From Verrucomicrobiota bacterium (GTDB lineage Bacteria; Verrucomicrobiota; Verrucomicrobiia; Verrucomicrobiales; Akkermansiaceae), in assembly GCA_004294095.1 (NCBI GenBank), contig RDZR01000045.1, forward strand, positions 1-46,798: 46,798 bases of DNA. The letters are read 5' to 3'. Position 1 is the first letter of the stretch. Each line of letters starts with the position of its first letter. The notes beneath the pieces were generated by a model, which saw only the letters and a list, made by a program, of their open reading frames with translations, made no database searches and was not told the DNA's origin. The translations under genes and the position numbers were made by a program. Positions 8,966 through 17,530 of this stretch are shown in pieces.

Positions 8966-9664
8966 ATGACTCTGCTGAGCATCCAAGTTGGCACGCCGAA
9001 GTCATATGGCGCAGCGGATGCCAAAGAACTGGATGATCGTTTGTGGACGACAGGCTTTTTCAAGGCGCCTATTTCCGGACCGATCCGTGTGTCAGAGACT
9101 AATCTCGAAGGAGACGCTCAGGCGGATTTGAAAAACCACGGTGGAGTGGACAAGGCAGTTTGTTGTTATCCGAAAGATCACTGGCCGCACTGGGAAAACG
9201 ATTTAAAAATCAGTCTTCCCAATGGAGCATTTGGTGAGAATTTCACCACATTGGGTGCCGACGAGAATCAAGTTTGCATCGGTGATCTTTTCGAGTGCGG
9301 CACCGCCGTTTTTCAAATTTCTCAGCCGCGGCAGCCATGCTGGAAACTTGCACGCCGCTGGAGAATCAAAGATTTGGCTGCCAAGGTAGAACGGACAGGA
9401 AAAACTGGTTGGTATTTCCGCATCATTCGGGCAGGCCACATCGAGGCGGGATCCCAGCTTGTGCTGGCCGAGCGCCCTTTCCCGGAAATGACGGTGGCCT
9501 ACGCCAACGAGGTCATGCATCAATTGAAACACGACTTCGCAGCGGCCCGCCGTCTTGCTTCTTGCCCTCTGCTTTCTGAGAGTTGGAAAACGACGCTTTC
9601 CGCACGAGCAGAGAAGGGGAAGATCGAGAGTTCGGATGCTCGGTTAAAAGGAACAAGCGAATAA
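8966..9664 (+). CDS. MOSC domain protein, YiiM-like
   Basis: A 233-residue MOSC-domain protein of the YiiM type, a family that handles N-hydroxylated compounds using a molybdenum cofactor bound through a conserved cysteine. Markers: LLSIQVGTPKSYG at the start, GDAQADLKNHGGVDKAVCCYPKDHW, GAFGENFTTLG, then FQISQPRQPCWKLARRW, which holds the conserved QPRxPCxKL cysteine, and the C-terminal helical 3-alpha domain (AYANEVMHQLKHDFAAARRL). The start at 8966 has GGA about 7 bases upstream and fits family members; an in-frame ATG 21 bases earlier is the alternative. This gene begins a stretch with almost no CTAACA motifs, unlike mnmA next to it. Confidence 0.88.
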   Translation: MTLLSIQVGTPKSYGAADAKELDDRLWTTGFFKAPISGPIRVSETNLEGDAQADLKNHGGVDKAVCCYPKDHWPHWENDLKISLPNGAFGENFTTLGADENQVCIGDLFECGTAVFQISQPRQPCWKLARRWRIKDLAAKVERTGKTGWYFRIIRAGHIEAGSQLVLAERPFPEMTVAYANEVMHQLKHDFAAARRLASCPLLSESWKTTLSARAEKGKIESSDARLKGTSE

Positions 9665-9816
9665 ACGAGCTGGTTTGCTCCGCGCCCTGCGATCTGAACG
9701 TCAACTTTAGTGATGATTAGAATCCAGTGCTTCCGGAATGGGTGGGAAAACAATGTGACTCATTCGTGAGATGGAGGCGTGGTCTCGAATGAAATGAACG
9801 CCGTCCTCTTTCACGC

Positions 9817-10563
9817 TCAGGGGGCACTGACCACAAAGATCGCGCCGAATAAATTGCTCTCCACGCCTTGCTTCGGGTTCACTTCCATTTGGGAAATGTC
9901 GCCGTCCAAAAACAACGCGTCCCGACAATCCAATTTTAGAAAAAGCCCTGCAAAATCCCACAAGTTCACCATTTCCCCACGAGCGGTGATTGCGAATACA
10001 AGCCGGTTCGCCGAGTCCACGCCCACACCATTGCGATGTAGCTTATTCGCAGAGCCCTCACGAAAAGCCGGATGCCGCTGTCCGTGGATCAAAAGCAGTG
10101 GCCCTGACTGCACGGCCATTTCAAATTCCACATTTGCTGCTTGTTCACGAGCCGCGAAGTCGGCTGAGGGGGCGATGAAAGCCGTCTTTTTCGGTTGTTT
10201 TTCGATCCAAATCACCCCGTTCGGCTTGAGAAAAAAGTTACCCGGAGCATCGGCAAGATTAAGCGGATGCAAGGTCTTTCCGCGCTCCAGATGCAAGCCG
10301 CTTGGGATGCCACCCGGCTCGAAAATTCCCGCATTCATGAGAAATTTGACGGATCTCCCAGCCGCAGCATAGTCCGCCCGCACTCCTTCAAACGTGCGAT
10401 ACGGCGCACCAGCTTGGTTTTTCCAAACCAGTTCCACCCGCTCCGGTTCCACCCGCACCACTCGGAACTTCACACCTGCGTGCTCCACGGATTGTTCGAT
10501 GACTTCCGCCATCAAGGGGCTGACGAGAAGCCATGAAAGCAAAATGATCCGCAGCGAATTCAT
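9817..10563 (-). CDS. exported phosphodiester glycosidase family protein (DUF2233/NAGPA-like)
   Basis: A 248-residue secreted protein. MNSLRIILLSWLLVSPLMAE is a signal peptide with a likely cleavage after LMA. The mature part has the NAGPA/DUF2233 pattern: FLMNAGIFEPGGIPSGLHLERGK, then FFLKPNGVIWIE, FEMAVQSGPLLLIHGQRHP, RNGVGVDSANRLVFAIT and DALFLDGDISQME. Family members cleave GlcNAc-1-phosphodiester bonds or related linkages; the actual substrate is unknown. AGAGGA lies upstream of the start. It converges on the MOSC gene; the roughly 150 bases between them hold nothing I recognise. Confidence 0.85.
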   Translation of the reverse strand: MNSLRIILLSWLLVSPLMAEVIEQSVEHAGVKFRVVRVEPERVELVWKNQAGAPYRTFEGVRADYAAAGRSVKFLMNAGIFEPGGIPSGLHLERGKTLHPLNLADAPGNFFLKPNGVIWIEKQPKKTAFIAPSADFAAREQAANVEFEMAVQSGPLLLIHGQRHPAFREGSANKLHRNGVGVDSANRLVFAITARGEMVNLWDFAGLFLKLDCRDALFLDGDISQMEVNPKQGVESNLFGAIFVVSAP

Positions 10564-10603
10564 GGTGTAATGCTATTCCTCTAAAGACTGCGCTCAAGAC
10601 GAA

Positions 10604-11376
10604 TCATCGATCACCAATCCCGGCCTCCACTCGGAAGAAGAGCTTTCCGCCGGAATAGGGGTTGGTGATGGTTCGTGTGATCAGGCCGCCGGTGCCTGAC
10701 AAGTTGCTGGATCCCGCCGAGGGCGACCAACTTCCCACCATCAAGGTGGAACTTTGTTCGACATCGTAACGCCGGTTGGGTTTGCTCAACCAGCGGAGTT
10801 GGGATTGGCCTTGCCCGCTGCTATGCGTGAAGGAGAGGAATTCTAAATTGAATTCACGGTCCACCACGATGGGCGAGGTGAAGGCCAGATACTCTTGCAG
10901 ATCGGTGCGTCCGTCTTTGTCCTGATCATTGGCGGCGGAGAAAGTGGTTAGATTGCCAGCGTAGGCAAGCTCCCATTGATCTCCGATGCCGTCCATATCG
11001 CTGTCGATATCAATGCCGGTATCGGAACAACCCCGGACTATCATATTTTGGATGAGGACGTTCTCGACTGGACTATTAAAATCGTCGTCGATTCCAAGGA
11101 CAAATCCATTTACTACTCCAGCGAAGGTGCGTTGACGGGATGAGAGGATGAAGCCAATAGAGTTCGAGTTATTATACCGTCGATGGTGCCATTTTTAATT
11201 AAGATGTTCTGAGCTCCTGATGCTATAGATATAGCTGGAGCGCCGGAAGATCTCAGTCCGGATATGCGAAAGCCATTCAGATCCAAAGTCACATCCCTTG
11301 CATAATGAGTGGTGAGTGGCAACGCCGAGCCGGCCACCTTCTGAAATCGGAGCTTGCTCCCGGTGCCACCAATCTA
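10604..11376 (-). pseudogene. 3' part of a disrupted beta-helix repeat protein gene
   Basis: Minus-strand fragments in at least two frames. The upstream frame (about 11376-11090) reads ...HYARDVTLDLNGFRISG..GAPAISIASGAQNILIKNGTIDG, matching the middle of the module at 12116-12976 (SDVTLDLNGFTLRS...ITVKNG). It then shifts frame in about 11153-11185, and the other frame reads RTFAGVVNGFVLGIDDDFN...IVRGCSDTGIDIDSDMDGIGD and runs to the stop at 10604. The end holds TSP3-like acidic repeats (DSDMDGIGDQWEL, DQDKDGRTDLQEYL) and a C-terminal domain finishing with GKLFFRVEAG, common at the end of secreted Verrucomicrobiota proteins. A TAG precedes the first readable codon. It appears to be the downstream half of the gene whose N-terminus is at 12976, separated by the toxin-antitoxin pair. 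Confidence 0.75.
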
Positions 11377-11390
11377 ACGTAAAAAAATCT

Positions 11391-11421
11391 GGACAGCAGT
11401 CACCTGTCCGGTATCCTGTCC
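11391..11421 (+). promoter_or_regulatory. candidate YefM operator (GGACAG/CTGTCC repeats)
   Basis: GGACAG (11391-11396) and CTGTCC (11404-11409) form an inverted repeat, and a second CTGTCC (11416-11421) ends two bases before the antitoxin start codon. Antitoxins of this family bind palindromes overlapping their own promoter, so this is the likely autoregulatory site; binding is inferred. Confidence 0.5.
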
Positions 11422-11423
11422 AT

Positions 11424-11681
11424 ATGCATACCATCACCTACTCAGCTGCGAGAGAGAATTTGGCCAGCACCATGAGTCGAGTCTGCTCCGATCACGATCC
11501 CGTGATTATCACACGCAAGAGAGATCAAGCGGTCATCATGATGTCGCTAGAAGACTACGAATCCCTTCAAGAGACAGCTTACCTTCTCCGTTCGCCTGCT
11601 AATGCGAAAAGACTATCGGAGGGCATAGAACAGCTGGAGCGCGGAGAAGGCATAATCAAGGAACTTAGCGAATTGTTGTGA
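11424..11681 (+). CDS. type II antitoxin, YefM/Phd family
   Basis: An 85-residue antitoxin. MHTITYSAARENLASTMSRVCSDHDPVIITRKRDQAVIMMSLEDYESLQETAYLL is the characteristic YefM/Phd DNA-binding and dimerisation half, and the remaining residues (SPANAKRLSEGIEQLERGEG) are the toxin-binding tail. The start at 11424 is fixed by the conserved M-x-x-I-x-Y-S-x-A-R-x-N pattern. The stop overlaps the toxin start in a GTGA tetranucleotide, the usual coupled arrangement. The pair sits on the plus strand inside a disrupted minus-strand gene, and the motif CTAACA is absent from it, consistent with arrival by transfer. Confidence 0.92.
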   Translation: MHTITYSAARENLASTMSRVCSDHDPVIITRKRDQAVIMMSLEDYESLQETAYLLRSPANAKRLSEGIEQLERGEGIIKELSELL

Positions 11682-11941
11682 ACGTTCTTTTCTCAGGGCG
11701 GGGCTGGGAGGACTACCTCCACTGGCAGCAGTTTGATCGCAAGATCCTGAAGAAGATTAACCAACTTATTCAAGACATTTCACGCGACGATCCATATGAA
11801 GGCATCGGCAAGCCAGAGCCTCTGAAGCACGCTTTTTCTGGATATTGGTCGCGAAGAATAACCGACGAGCATAGGCTAATTTATAGAATTGCAGATCATA
11901 GAATAGAGATCGCCCAAGCTCGCTATCACTACAAAGAATGA
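11678..11941 (+). CDS. type II toxin, YoeB family mRNA interferase
   Basis: An 87-residue toxin of the YoeB/RelE fold, which cleaves mRNA at the ribosomal A site. Markers: VLFSGRGWEDYLHWQQFDRKILKKINQLIQDI, GIGKPEPLKHAFSGYWSRRITDEHRLIYRI, and a C-terminus IEIAQARYHYKE. The Glu, Arg, His and Tyr expected of the active site can be placed at PEPLK, SRRI-DEHRLIY and RYHY. The start is GTG at 11678, overlapping the antitoxin stop. Length is complete and nothing suggests inactivation. Confidence 0.93.
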   Translation: MNVLFSGRGWEDYLHWQQFDRKILKKINQLIQDISRDDPYEGIGKPEPLKHAFSGYWSRRITDEHRLIYRIADHRIEIAQARYHYKE

Positions 11942-11958
11942 AGAAGCAGAACCCCGAA

Positions 11959-11989
11959 GATAGCTTTGAGCGATAGCCTCAAATCTATC
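11959..11989 (+). terminator. hairpin after the toxin gene
   Basis: GATAG-c-TTTGAG (11959-11970), a 7-base loop, then CTCAAA-t-CTATC (11978-11989) form an 11-base-pair stem with one internal mismatch, 17 bases after the toxin stop. No T tract follows, so it may be a 3' mRNA structure rather than a true intrinsic terminator. Confidence 0.4.
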
Positions 11990-12056
11990 GGTTGTTGAAC
12001 GAGCCCGGGGTGTTGCGAGGAGGTTGGGTTACGCTACTTGCGTTTTTATTTTTATG

Positions 12057-12976
12057 CTACAATCTGTGGAGCCTCTTTATTCGGGCATTACCTCCCGATA
12101 CAGTGATATTGCCAGTCAGATAGTAACTGCCGCTGTCCGAGATCGCGTAAGGCGGAGCGGTGGCGAGGGACTGCACCGGCGTGCGTGTATCGAGAGCCGA
12201 AAGTTTGATTTGCTCCAGGCCATCATTGGCATTGCCTGAAGAAGTGCTATTCGCGATGTTTCCACCCACCGCTGAGATGTCGTCCCCGCCATTGTTGATG
12301 GCGACGCAGTTGGCAACACTCCGTTTGGTGCGATGATACCACCGACGGCATTTCCCCTTACGGTGCAGCCAATGAGGCAGCCGGACTCTGCAAAGATGCC
12401 GAAGGCGCCGTTGGAGACGCAGGAGACCCGCTCGATGATGGCTTGGCCAGGGCTGTTGCTAAAAATCCCTTGGCCGCGGCAGCCGCGGATGCTCAAATCC
12501 ATGAAGTGAGCACCAACGGAGTTGTCATCAATCCCGCGCACAAATCCGCCCGGTGTGGGAGTCCATGTTCGGCTAGGCGGGGTGCCGGCGATGGCCACGT
12601 TGGTGGTGCTCATGATGTTGCCATTTTTGACAGTGATATTGGCCAATCCACCGGAAATACTGATGGCGGCACCGGTGACGGCGGTAGCGGACCGCAGGGT
12701 GAAACCATTGAGATCTAACGTCACATCACTGGCACCGATGTCGATGGCATCCCCAGTCGCGGCGGTGAAGGTGAGATTCCCGGTGAAGAAATAGCTCCCA
12801 CTTGTGGAAATGATGATGGGGAGACTGCTGATCGGTGTGCGGGCCTCGATTTGATCCAGAGTTTTCATGGAAGGTCCGGGCGCACCAGGAGGAGTCAGAG
12901 ACCCTTGGCCCAGTGCAGTGAGGACACAGAGGCTGGATAAAAGCAGGCTATATGTGAGAAATTTCATTGGTTTCAT
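12057..12976 (-). pseudogene. 5' part of a disrupted secreted beta-helix repeat protein gene
   Basis: Starts with a signal peptide (MKPMKFLTYSLLLSSLCVLTALGQG). A first module follows: DQIEARTPISSLPIIISTSGSYFFTGNL, DAIDIGASDVTLDLNGFTL, ANITVKNGNI, GFVRGIDDNSVGAHFMDLSIRGCRGQGI, and short beta-helix rungs up to GGIIAPNGV. At about 12312-12323 the frame breaks (the sequence reads as if one G were missing). The next frame continues sensibly as VANCVAINNGGDDISAVGGNIANS, then a second module: LEQIKLSALDTRTPVQSLA, YAISDSGSYYLTGNITVSGGNA, where homology stops at about 12084 and a stop follows. The second module would resume at DVTLDLNGF in the fragment beginning near 11300. Function unknown; surface exposure or secretion is likely. 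Confidence 0.8.
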
Positions 12977-13333
12977 GTGTTTGGTCTGTAGTGGCGTGGT
13001 GGTTGATGGCTCAGGATCACGAAGGAGATTCGGTGGATCCAGATTGATCCACCTATCTTCTATTTGCCAACGGCAGTCAGTGATGACGGAAAATTTTCAA
13101 AAAACTCATTTTCAGACAATTTCGACTGTTCTGAGTCTGCAAGCGAGCACTGGCAGCGCATCCGGCACGCCTGCGCTCCGCTGGCACGAAGTGAAGGTCA
13201 AGGATGGCGGCAGATTCCGGCATTTGCTATCAAGAATCAAGTTTTCAAATATTTTGATGGATGTGCTGGCGGAATCATGAGAGGGAAAAAAGTGTCACAG
13301 TTTGTTACGTGAAAAACCCATTTTTTCGCCATC
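12977..13333. other. intergenic region between divergent secreted-protein genes
   Basis: About 357 bases without a convincing gene. Short open frames here have no recognisable pattern. It must carry the promoters of the minus-strand beta-helix gene and the plus-strand FG-GAP gene. The only structure I see is the inverted repeat at 13032-13053. Neither flanking gene has a clear Shine-Dalgarno sequence. Confidence 0.5.
13032..13053 (-). promoter_or_regulatory. 8-bp perfect inverted repeat upstream of the beta-helix gene
   Basis: GGTGGATC (13032-13039), six bases, GATCCACC (13046-13053). It lies 56 bases upstream of the beta-helix protein start, so it could be an operator or a leader-RNA hairpin. 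No T tract is present. Confidence 0.4.
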
Positions 13334-16300
13334 ATGCATACCCCCAGAATAGGTTTCAGTTTACGTTTGCATATTACCCATTTAGGTCTCTTAGCGGCTT
13401 GCCAAATCGCGCTTGGTCAGTTCTCGGATGTCGCCACGCCTGCGGGGCTCAATCTTAGTTATCCAACGCATTCAACACCGGGGCCAGTGCTGCCCGGACA
13501 ACACGTGCTTGAGGAATATGGCACTGGTGAAGCGACTTGCGCGGTTGACCTGAATCAAGACGATCTAACAGATGTGATCATCACGCGGCGAAACCAACCG
13601 TGCTTGGTGATGATTAACCAAGGCGATGGCACGTTTGTAGATGAGGCTGTCGCGCGCGGCCTCGCGACGGTGACGGACGTCGGCGGAATTGCCGCGGGGG
13701 ATTTTGCAAACCGCGGCGTGCAGGATCTTTTCATGATACCAGTGACTGGGGATCGATACTTTCTCTTCGTCAATGATGGGACTGGCAACTTCACCGAGCA
13801 GGCGGTTGCGCGAAATGCAGCAATGACAGTCACTACACACCGGCACAATGGCCAGAGCGTTGGACTTGTGGATTATGATCGAGACGGGTTTTTAGACATC
13901 CACGTCACCGAATGGGGCATCAATCCAACCGCGAATAACACCAGTCACTCCGTCTTGCTTCGCAACCGCGGGTTGATCGAGCCTGGGGTTTTTGACAACG
14001 TCACAGTAGCCGCTGGAGTGACGCAACCAAAGGTTGGCTCGCGTATTTATGGTTTTTCTTCCGTATGGGCAGATTTCGATGAAGATGGATACTCAGATTT
14101 AGCCTTAATTAGCGACTTCAGTAGCACTCAGTTCTTCTGGAATAACGGAGATGGCACCTTCTCGGAGGGAGCCATTGCTGCAGGCCTCAAGCGCAATGAT
14201 GACATGGGCGTTGCCGTGGCAGATGTCAATGGTGACGGGCTGCTCGATTTTTTGTGACTGCGGTTAAAGTCGGCGGAAATCCCTATAACTCAGGCGATTT
14301 CACCTCAATCAATCATCTTTACATCAACCAAGGCGGACGGAAATTCACAGAATCAGCCGCAGCGATGGGGGTCAAATTCACAGGTTGGGGCTGGGGCACG
14401 GCGTTCCTAGATATCGAAAATGATGGCGATCCTGATTTGCTCGCGACCAATGGAATCATCGATGGCGGCTTATTCGCCGCTGCATTAAATGACCCTACCT
14501 ACCTGCTCCGGCATAATGGAACCACTTATGATGATGTGAGTGCCGCTTTTGAGATTACCGACAACGCAATAGGCCGCTCGGTAATGGTTTTTGACTACAA
14601 TAACGATGGCAAAGAAGACGCGCTCATCACCAACGTGGTGGGTCCACGCAGCCTCTACCGGAATGATACTCCTTCCGCTGGAAATCACTGGTTGCGGCTG
14701 CGTTTTAACGGCACAGCGTCGAATCGAGATGGCTACGGCACTCTCGTCCGAGCTACCGTCGGCTCTAAAACTTACACGGGCCTCTATTGCCCCACGAATT
14801 CTTATATCGGCCAAAGAGAACCATTGCTGCACTTTGGACTCGGCACAGGAACATTGGTCAATCAGTTGGAAATCCGCTGGCCCAGCGGAACGGTCCAGAC
14901 TCTCAACAACGTCGCTGTGGACCAAATCTTATCGCTTACGGAGCCCGTGGGAGTCGTTTCAGCTCCGGTCATCACCGGCCAGCCAGCCAGCGGAACTTTT
15001 GCAAAAAACTCTAACGTGACTCTGGCTGTCGTGGCCACAGGTGCGCCTGCTCCAGTCTATGTTTGGTATAAAAATGGCATTCGTATCAGCGGGGCGAATG
15101 GCTCTAGTTACACGATTAAGAAAATTCACCCGTTTGATGCAGGAAGCTACACCGTTGCCGTGATCAATCGTGCTGGGACGGCACTAAGTCTGCCAGCGGT
15201 GGTTGCTGTATCAATCGACCTCACACGGGAGACCACAGCTCGTTGGTGGAATGAAGCATTGCTGGATGCCATTCGAAAAGATGTCCCCAACCCACCTGTC
15301 CATGCGAGAAATCTCTACAGCTTGTCTGCCGCGATGTGGGATGCCTATTGGGCATACGAACCCGGTGCATGGAACAGCACCGCGCCAGCCTTTCATCGAG
15401 AAATCGTCCCACCCTCTGCTTGGACACCTACGCGTCAATTCGCTCAAAACGAGGCGATCAGCTATGCTGCATTTCGCATTCTTATGGAGCGATTCAAAAA
15501 CAGTGCCGGAAAAGTGCGCACAGAATTCGGCAATCGCTGGCTCATGCAGCAAATGGGGTATGATCCAGATTTCACCGGCACTATCGGCTCGTCGCCAGCC
15601 GCCATCGGAAATCGTATTGGCTACGCGATTCTAGCAGCCATGGTCAACGACGGGGCAAATGAAGCGAATGGTTACGCCGATCTCACCGGATACCTTTCTG
15701 CCAACACCCCTCTGAAGACGGCAGTTGGCGGAAATACAATGGCTGACATGAACCGCTGGCAGCCGCTCGATCTGGCATTTACGGTGACCCAAAATGGAAT
15801 CGTGCTGCCCCCTGCACCTCAACCATTCATCGGAGTCAACGCCCGTAACACCACGCCATTTGCGATAGCCAAACCAACCCCCACCACGTTGCCTGCCAGC
15901 TTGGATCCTGGCCCTCAGCCTATGATAGGCACCGCCACTCAAGCCCGCTACGTGGATGAAGTGGTGGAGGTAATTCGTTACTCCAGCATGTTGGATCCGG
16001 CGGACGACGTTATGATCGATATCTCTCCAGGTGCTTTATTAAATAACCCCCTCGGCACCAACGATGGGACAGGGCATCTCTTAAATCCAGTGACGAACCT
16101 GCCTTATAGCTCAAACATCGTCAAACGAGGCGATTATGCTAGAATTCTCTCAGAATATTGGGCCGATGGGCCAAGATCGGAAACTCCGCCCGGCCACTGG
16201 AATGTTATTTTTAACGAGATCAATGATCACCCGCTGGCTCATCGCCGCGTGGGCGGAGTTGGTCCAGAGCTTTCCGCACTTGAGTGGGAGATTCGGGGCT

Positions 16301-17430
16301 ATATGGCACTCAATGGTGCTGTGCATGATGCCGCTTGTGCAGCTTGGTTGGTCAAACGCCAATACGACGGACCGCGGCCGATTTCAATGATCCGCGCGAT
16401 GGCGACCTTGGGCCAATCCACTCTGAATCCAAACAACCGATACTATCCGCGAGGCCTGCCACTGGTTCCTGGTCTGATTGAACTGGTCACGTTGGCTACC
16501 GTAACTCCAGGCCAGAGACATGCTCATCTAGCACCGTGGGCTGGCAATGCCATCGCCATTAAAACCTGGAAAGGCACACCGAGTGACCCGATCAATCAAA
16601 CTGGCGGTGTGGGTTGGATTCTCTCGACGAATTGGATCCCCTACCAGCTCGATACATTTGTAAGCCCAGCGTTTCCCGGATATGTTTCGGGGCATAGCAC
16701 ATTCAGCGCGGCAGCAGCCGTTGTTCTTCACGAACTGACAGGATCTGCATTTTTCCCAGGTGGTATGGCATCGCGGACTTTTCCAGCCAATTCTTTCCTT
16801 ACATTTGAAAAAGGCCCGAGCCAAACAACACAACTCCAATGGGCGACTTACTATGACGCAGCAGACCAAGCCGGGCTCTCGCGGCTTTATGGCGGAATTC
16901 ACGTTGCCGCTGATGATTTTGAAGGCCGTAAACTAGGGCGGAAGCTGGGTGCGAGTGCTTATGTTAAAATCAAGTCCATGCTGAACTACACCCCAACAAG
17001 CCTCGAATCATGGCGAGATATTAACTTTTCCGATCCTACCAACACAGGCCCCGGGGCCAATGGAAATGATGCCATCGGGGATGGGACGGCCAACCTTTTG
17101 AAATATGCATTAGGGCTTAGTGCCTTCCAAAATGCGCATGATAAGTTACCAACTTTGCACGTCCAAGGGGACGACACAGTTTTCAAATTCATTCGTTACC
17201 CTCAAAAGAGTGACATAAACTATCATGTCGAAGTGAGCGCAGACCTGATGTCGTGGACGGAAATTGCCTCAAGCCAAGCAGGGGGGGTGCCCCAAATTGT
17301 AAACGGAGGGGCACTTGCCGTTAGCGAGCAACTCCAGCCCGCAGGCGGCTATCTTGTCTCAGTGACTGATTCTTCACCCGCAAATCCCACCCTCCCAAGA
17401 TTTTTCAGACTCGCAGTGACGACACCATGA
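13334..17430 (+). CDS. giant secreted FG-GAP/ASPIC-Ig-vanadium haloperoxidase-like fusion, frame broken at 14248-14254
   Basis: Two frames together encode about 1,365 residues. The first (13334-14257) has a signal-like N-terminus (HLGLLAACQIALGQF) and FG-GAP repeats rich in D-x-D-x-D-G (VDYDRDGFLD, ADFDEDGYSD, ADVNGDGLLD). It ends at TGA right after T6-G. The second frame (from 14254) resumes with VTAVKVGGNPYNSGDF and another repeat (LDIENDGDPD), an ASPIC/UnbV domain (HFGLGTG, EIRWPSG), an Ig-like domain (PVYVWYKNG), then a haloperoxidase/PAP2 region with K-x6-RP (KRQYDGPRP), a changed P-S-G-H (YVSGHSTFS) and SR-x5-H-x3-D (SRLYGGIHVAAD). The end (FFRLAVTTP) is the usual secreted C-terminal domain. 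One added T, or a -1 ribosomal shift at T-TTT-TTG, joins the frames. The ATG at 13334 has no clear ribosome-binding site. Confidence 0.85.
14248..14254 (+). other. candidate -1 frameshift site T-TTT-TTG next to a stop codon
   Basis: In the frame of the upstream part the codons read GAT TTT TTG TGA, so the heptamer T-TTT-TTG fits the X-XXY-YYZ slippery pattern and is followed at once by a UGA stop. Slipping back one base gives the long downstream frame. GGTGA ends 12 bases upstream, a spacing near that of the stimulatory Shine-Dalgarno-like element of dnaX. The downstream hairpin (GACT...AGTC) is weak. A simple one-base deletion or sequence error in T6 explains it equally well. Confidence 0.4.
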
Positions 17431-17530
17431 GATTTCCTCTGATGTTGGCTGCCAAAAGTTTTGTAAAATAATCCAAGCGCGCAGAAAGTTGCTATACAAG
17501 GTTTTTTTATCTTCTAAACTGCCTCATACC

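Noticed and set aside
11371-12035. Possible integron cassette (attC) around the toxin-antitoxin pair
   Set aside because: GTTGGGT-like and ATCTAAC-like 7-mers fit core-site patterns near each end, but their orientation is wrong for a cassette boundary, the hairpin after the toxin does not pair the right ends, and no integrase is present.
12867-13312. Plus-strand open frames in the gap upstream of the FG-GAP gene
   Set aside because: They partly overlap the beta-helix gene start, have no recognisable pattern and differ in amino-acid make-up from real genes nearby.
14254-17430. Downstream frame of the FG-GAP gene as a separate gene starting at GTG 14254
   Set aside because: It would begin in the middle of an FG-GAP repeat with no signal peptide and no ribosome-binding site, and its first residues continue the upstream repeat exactly.
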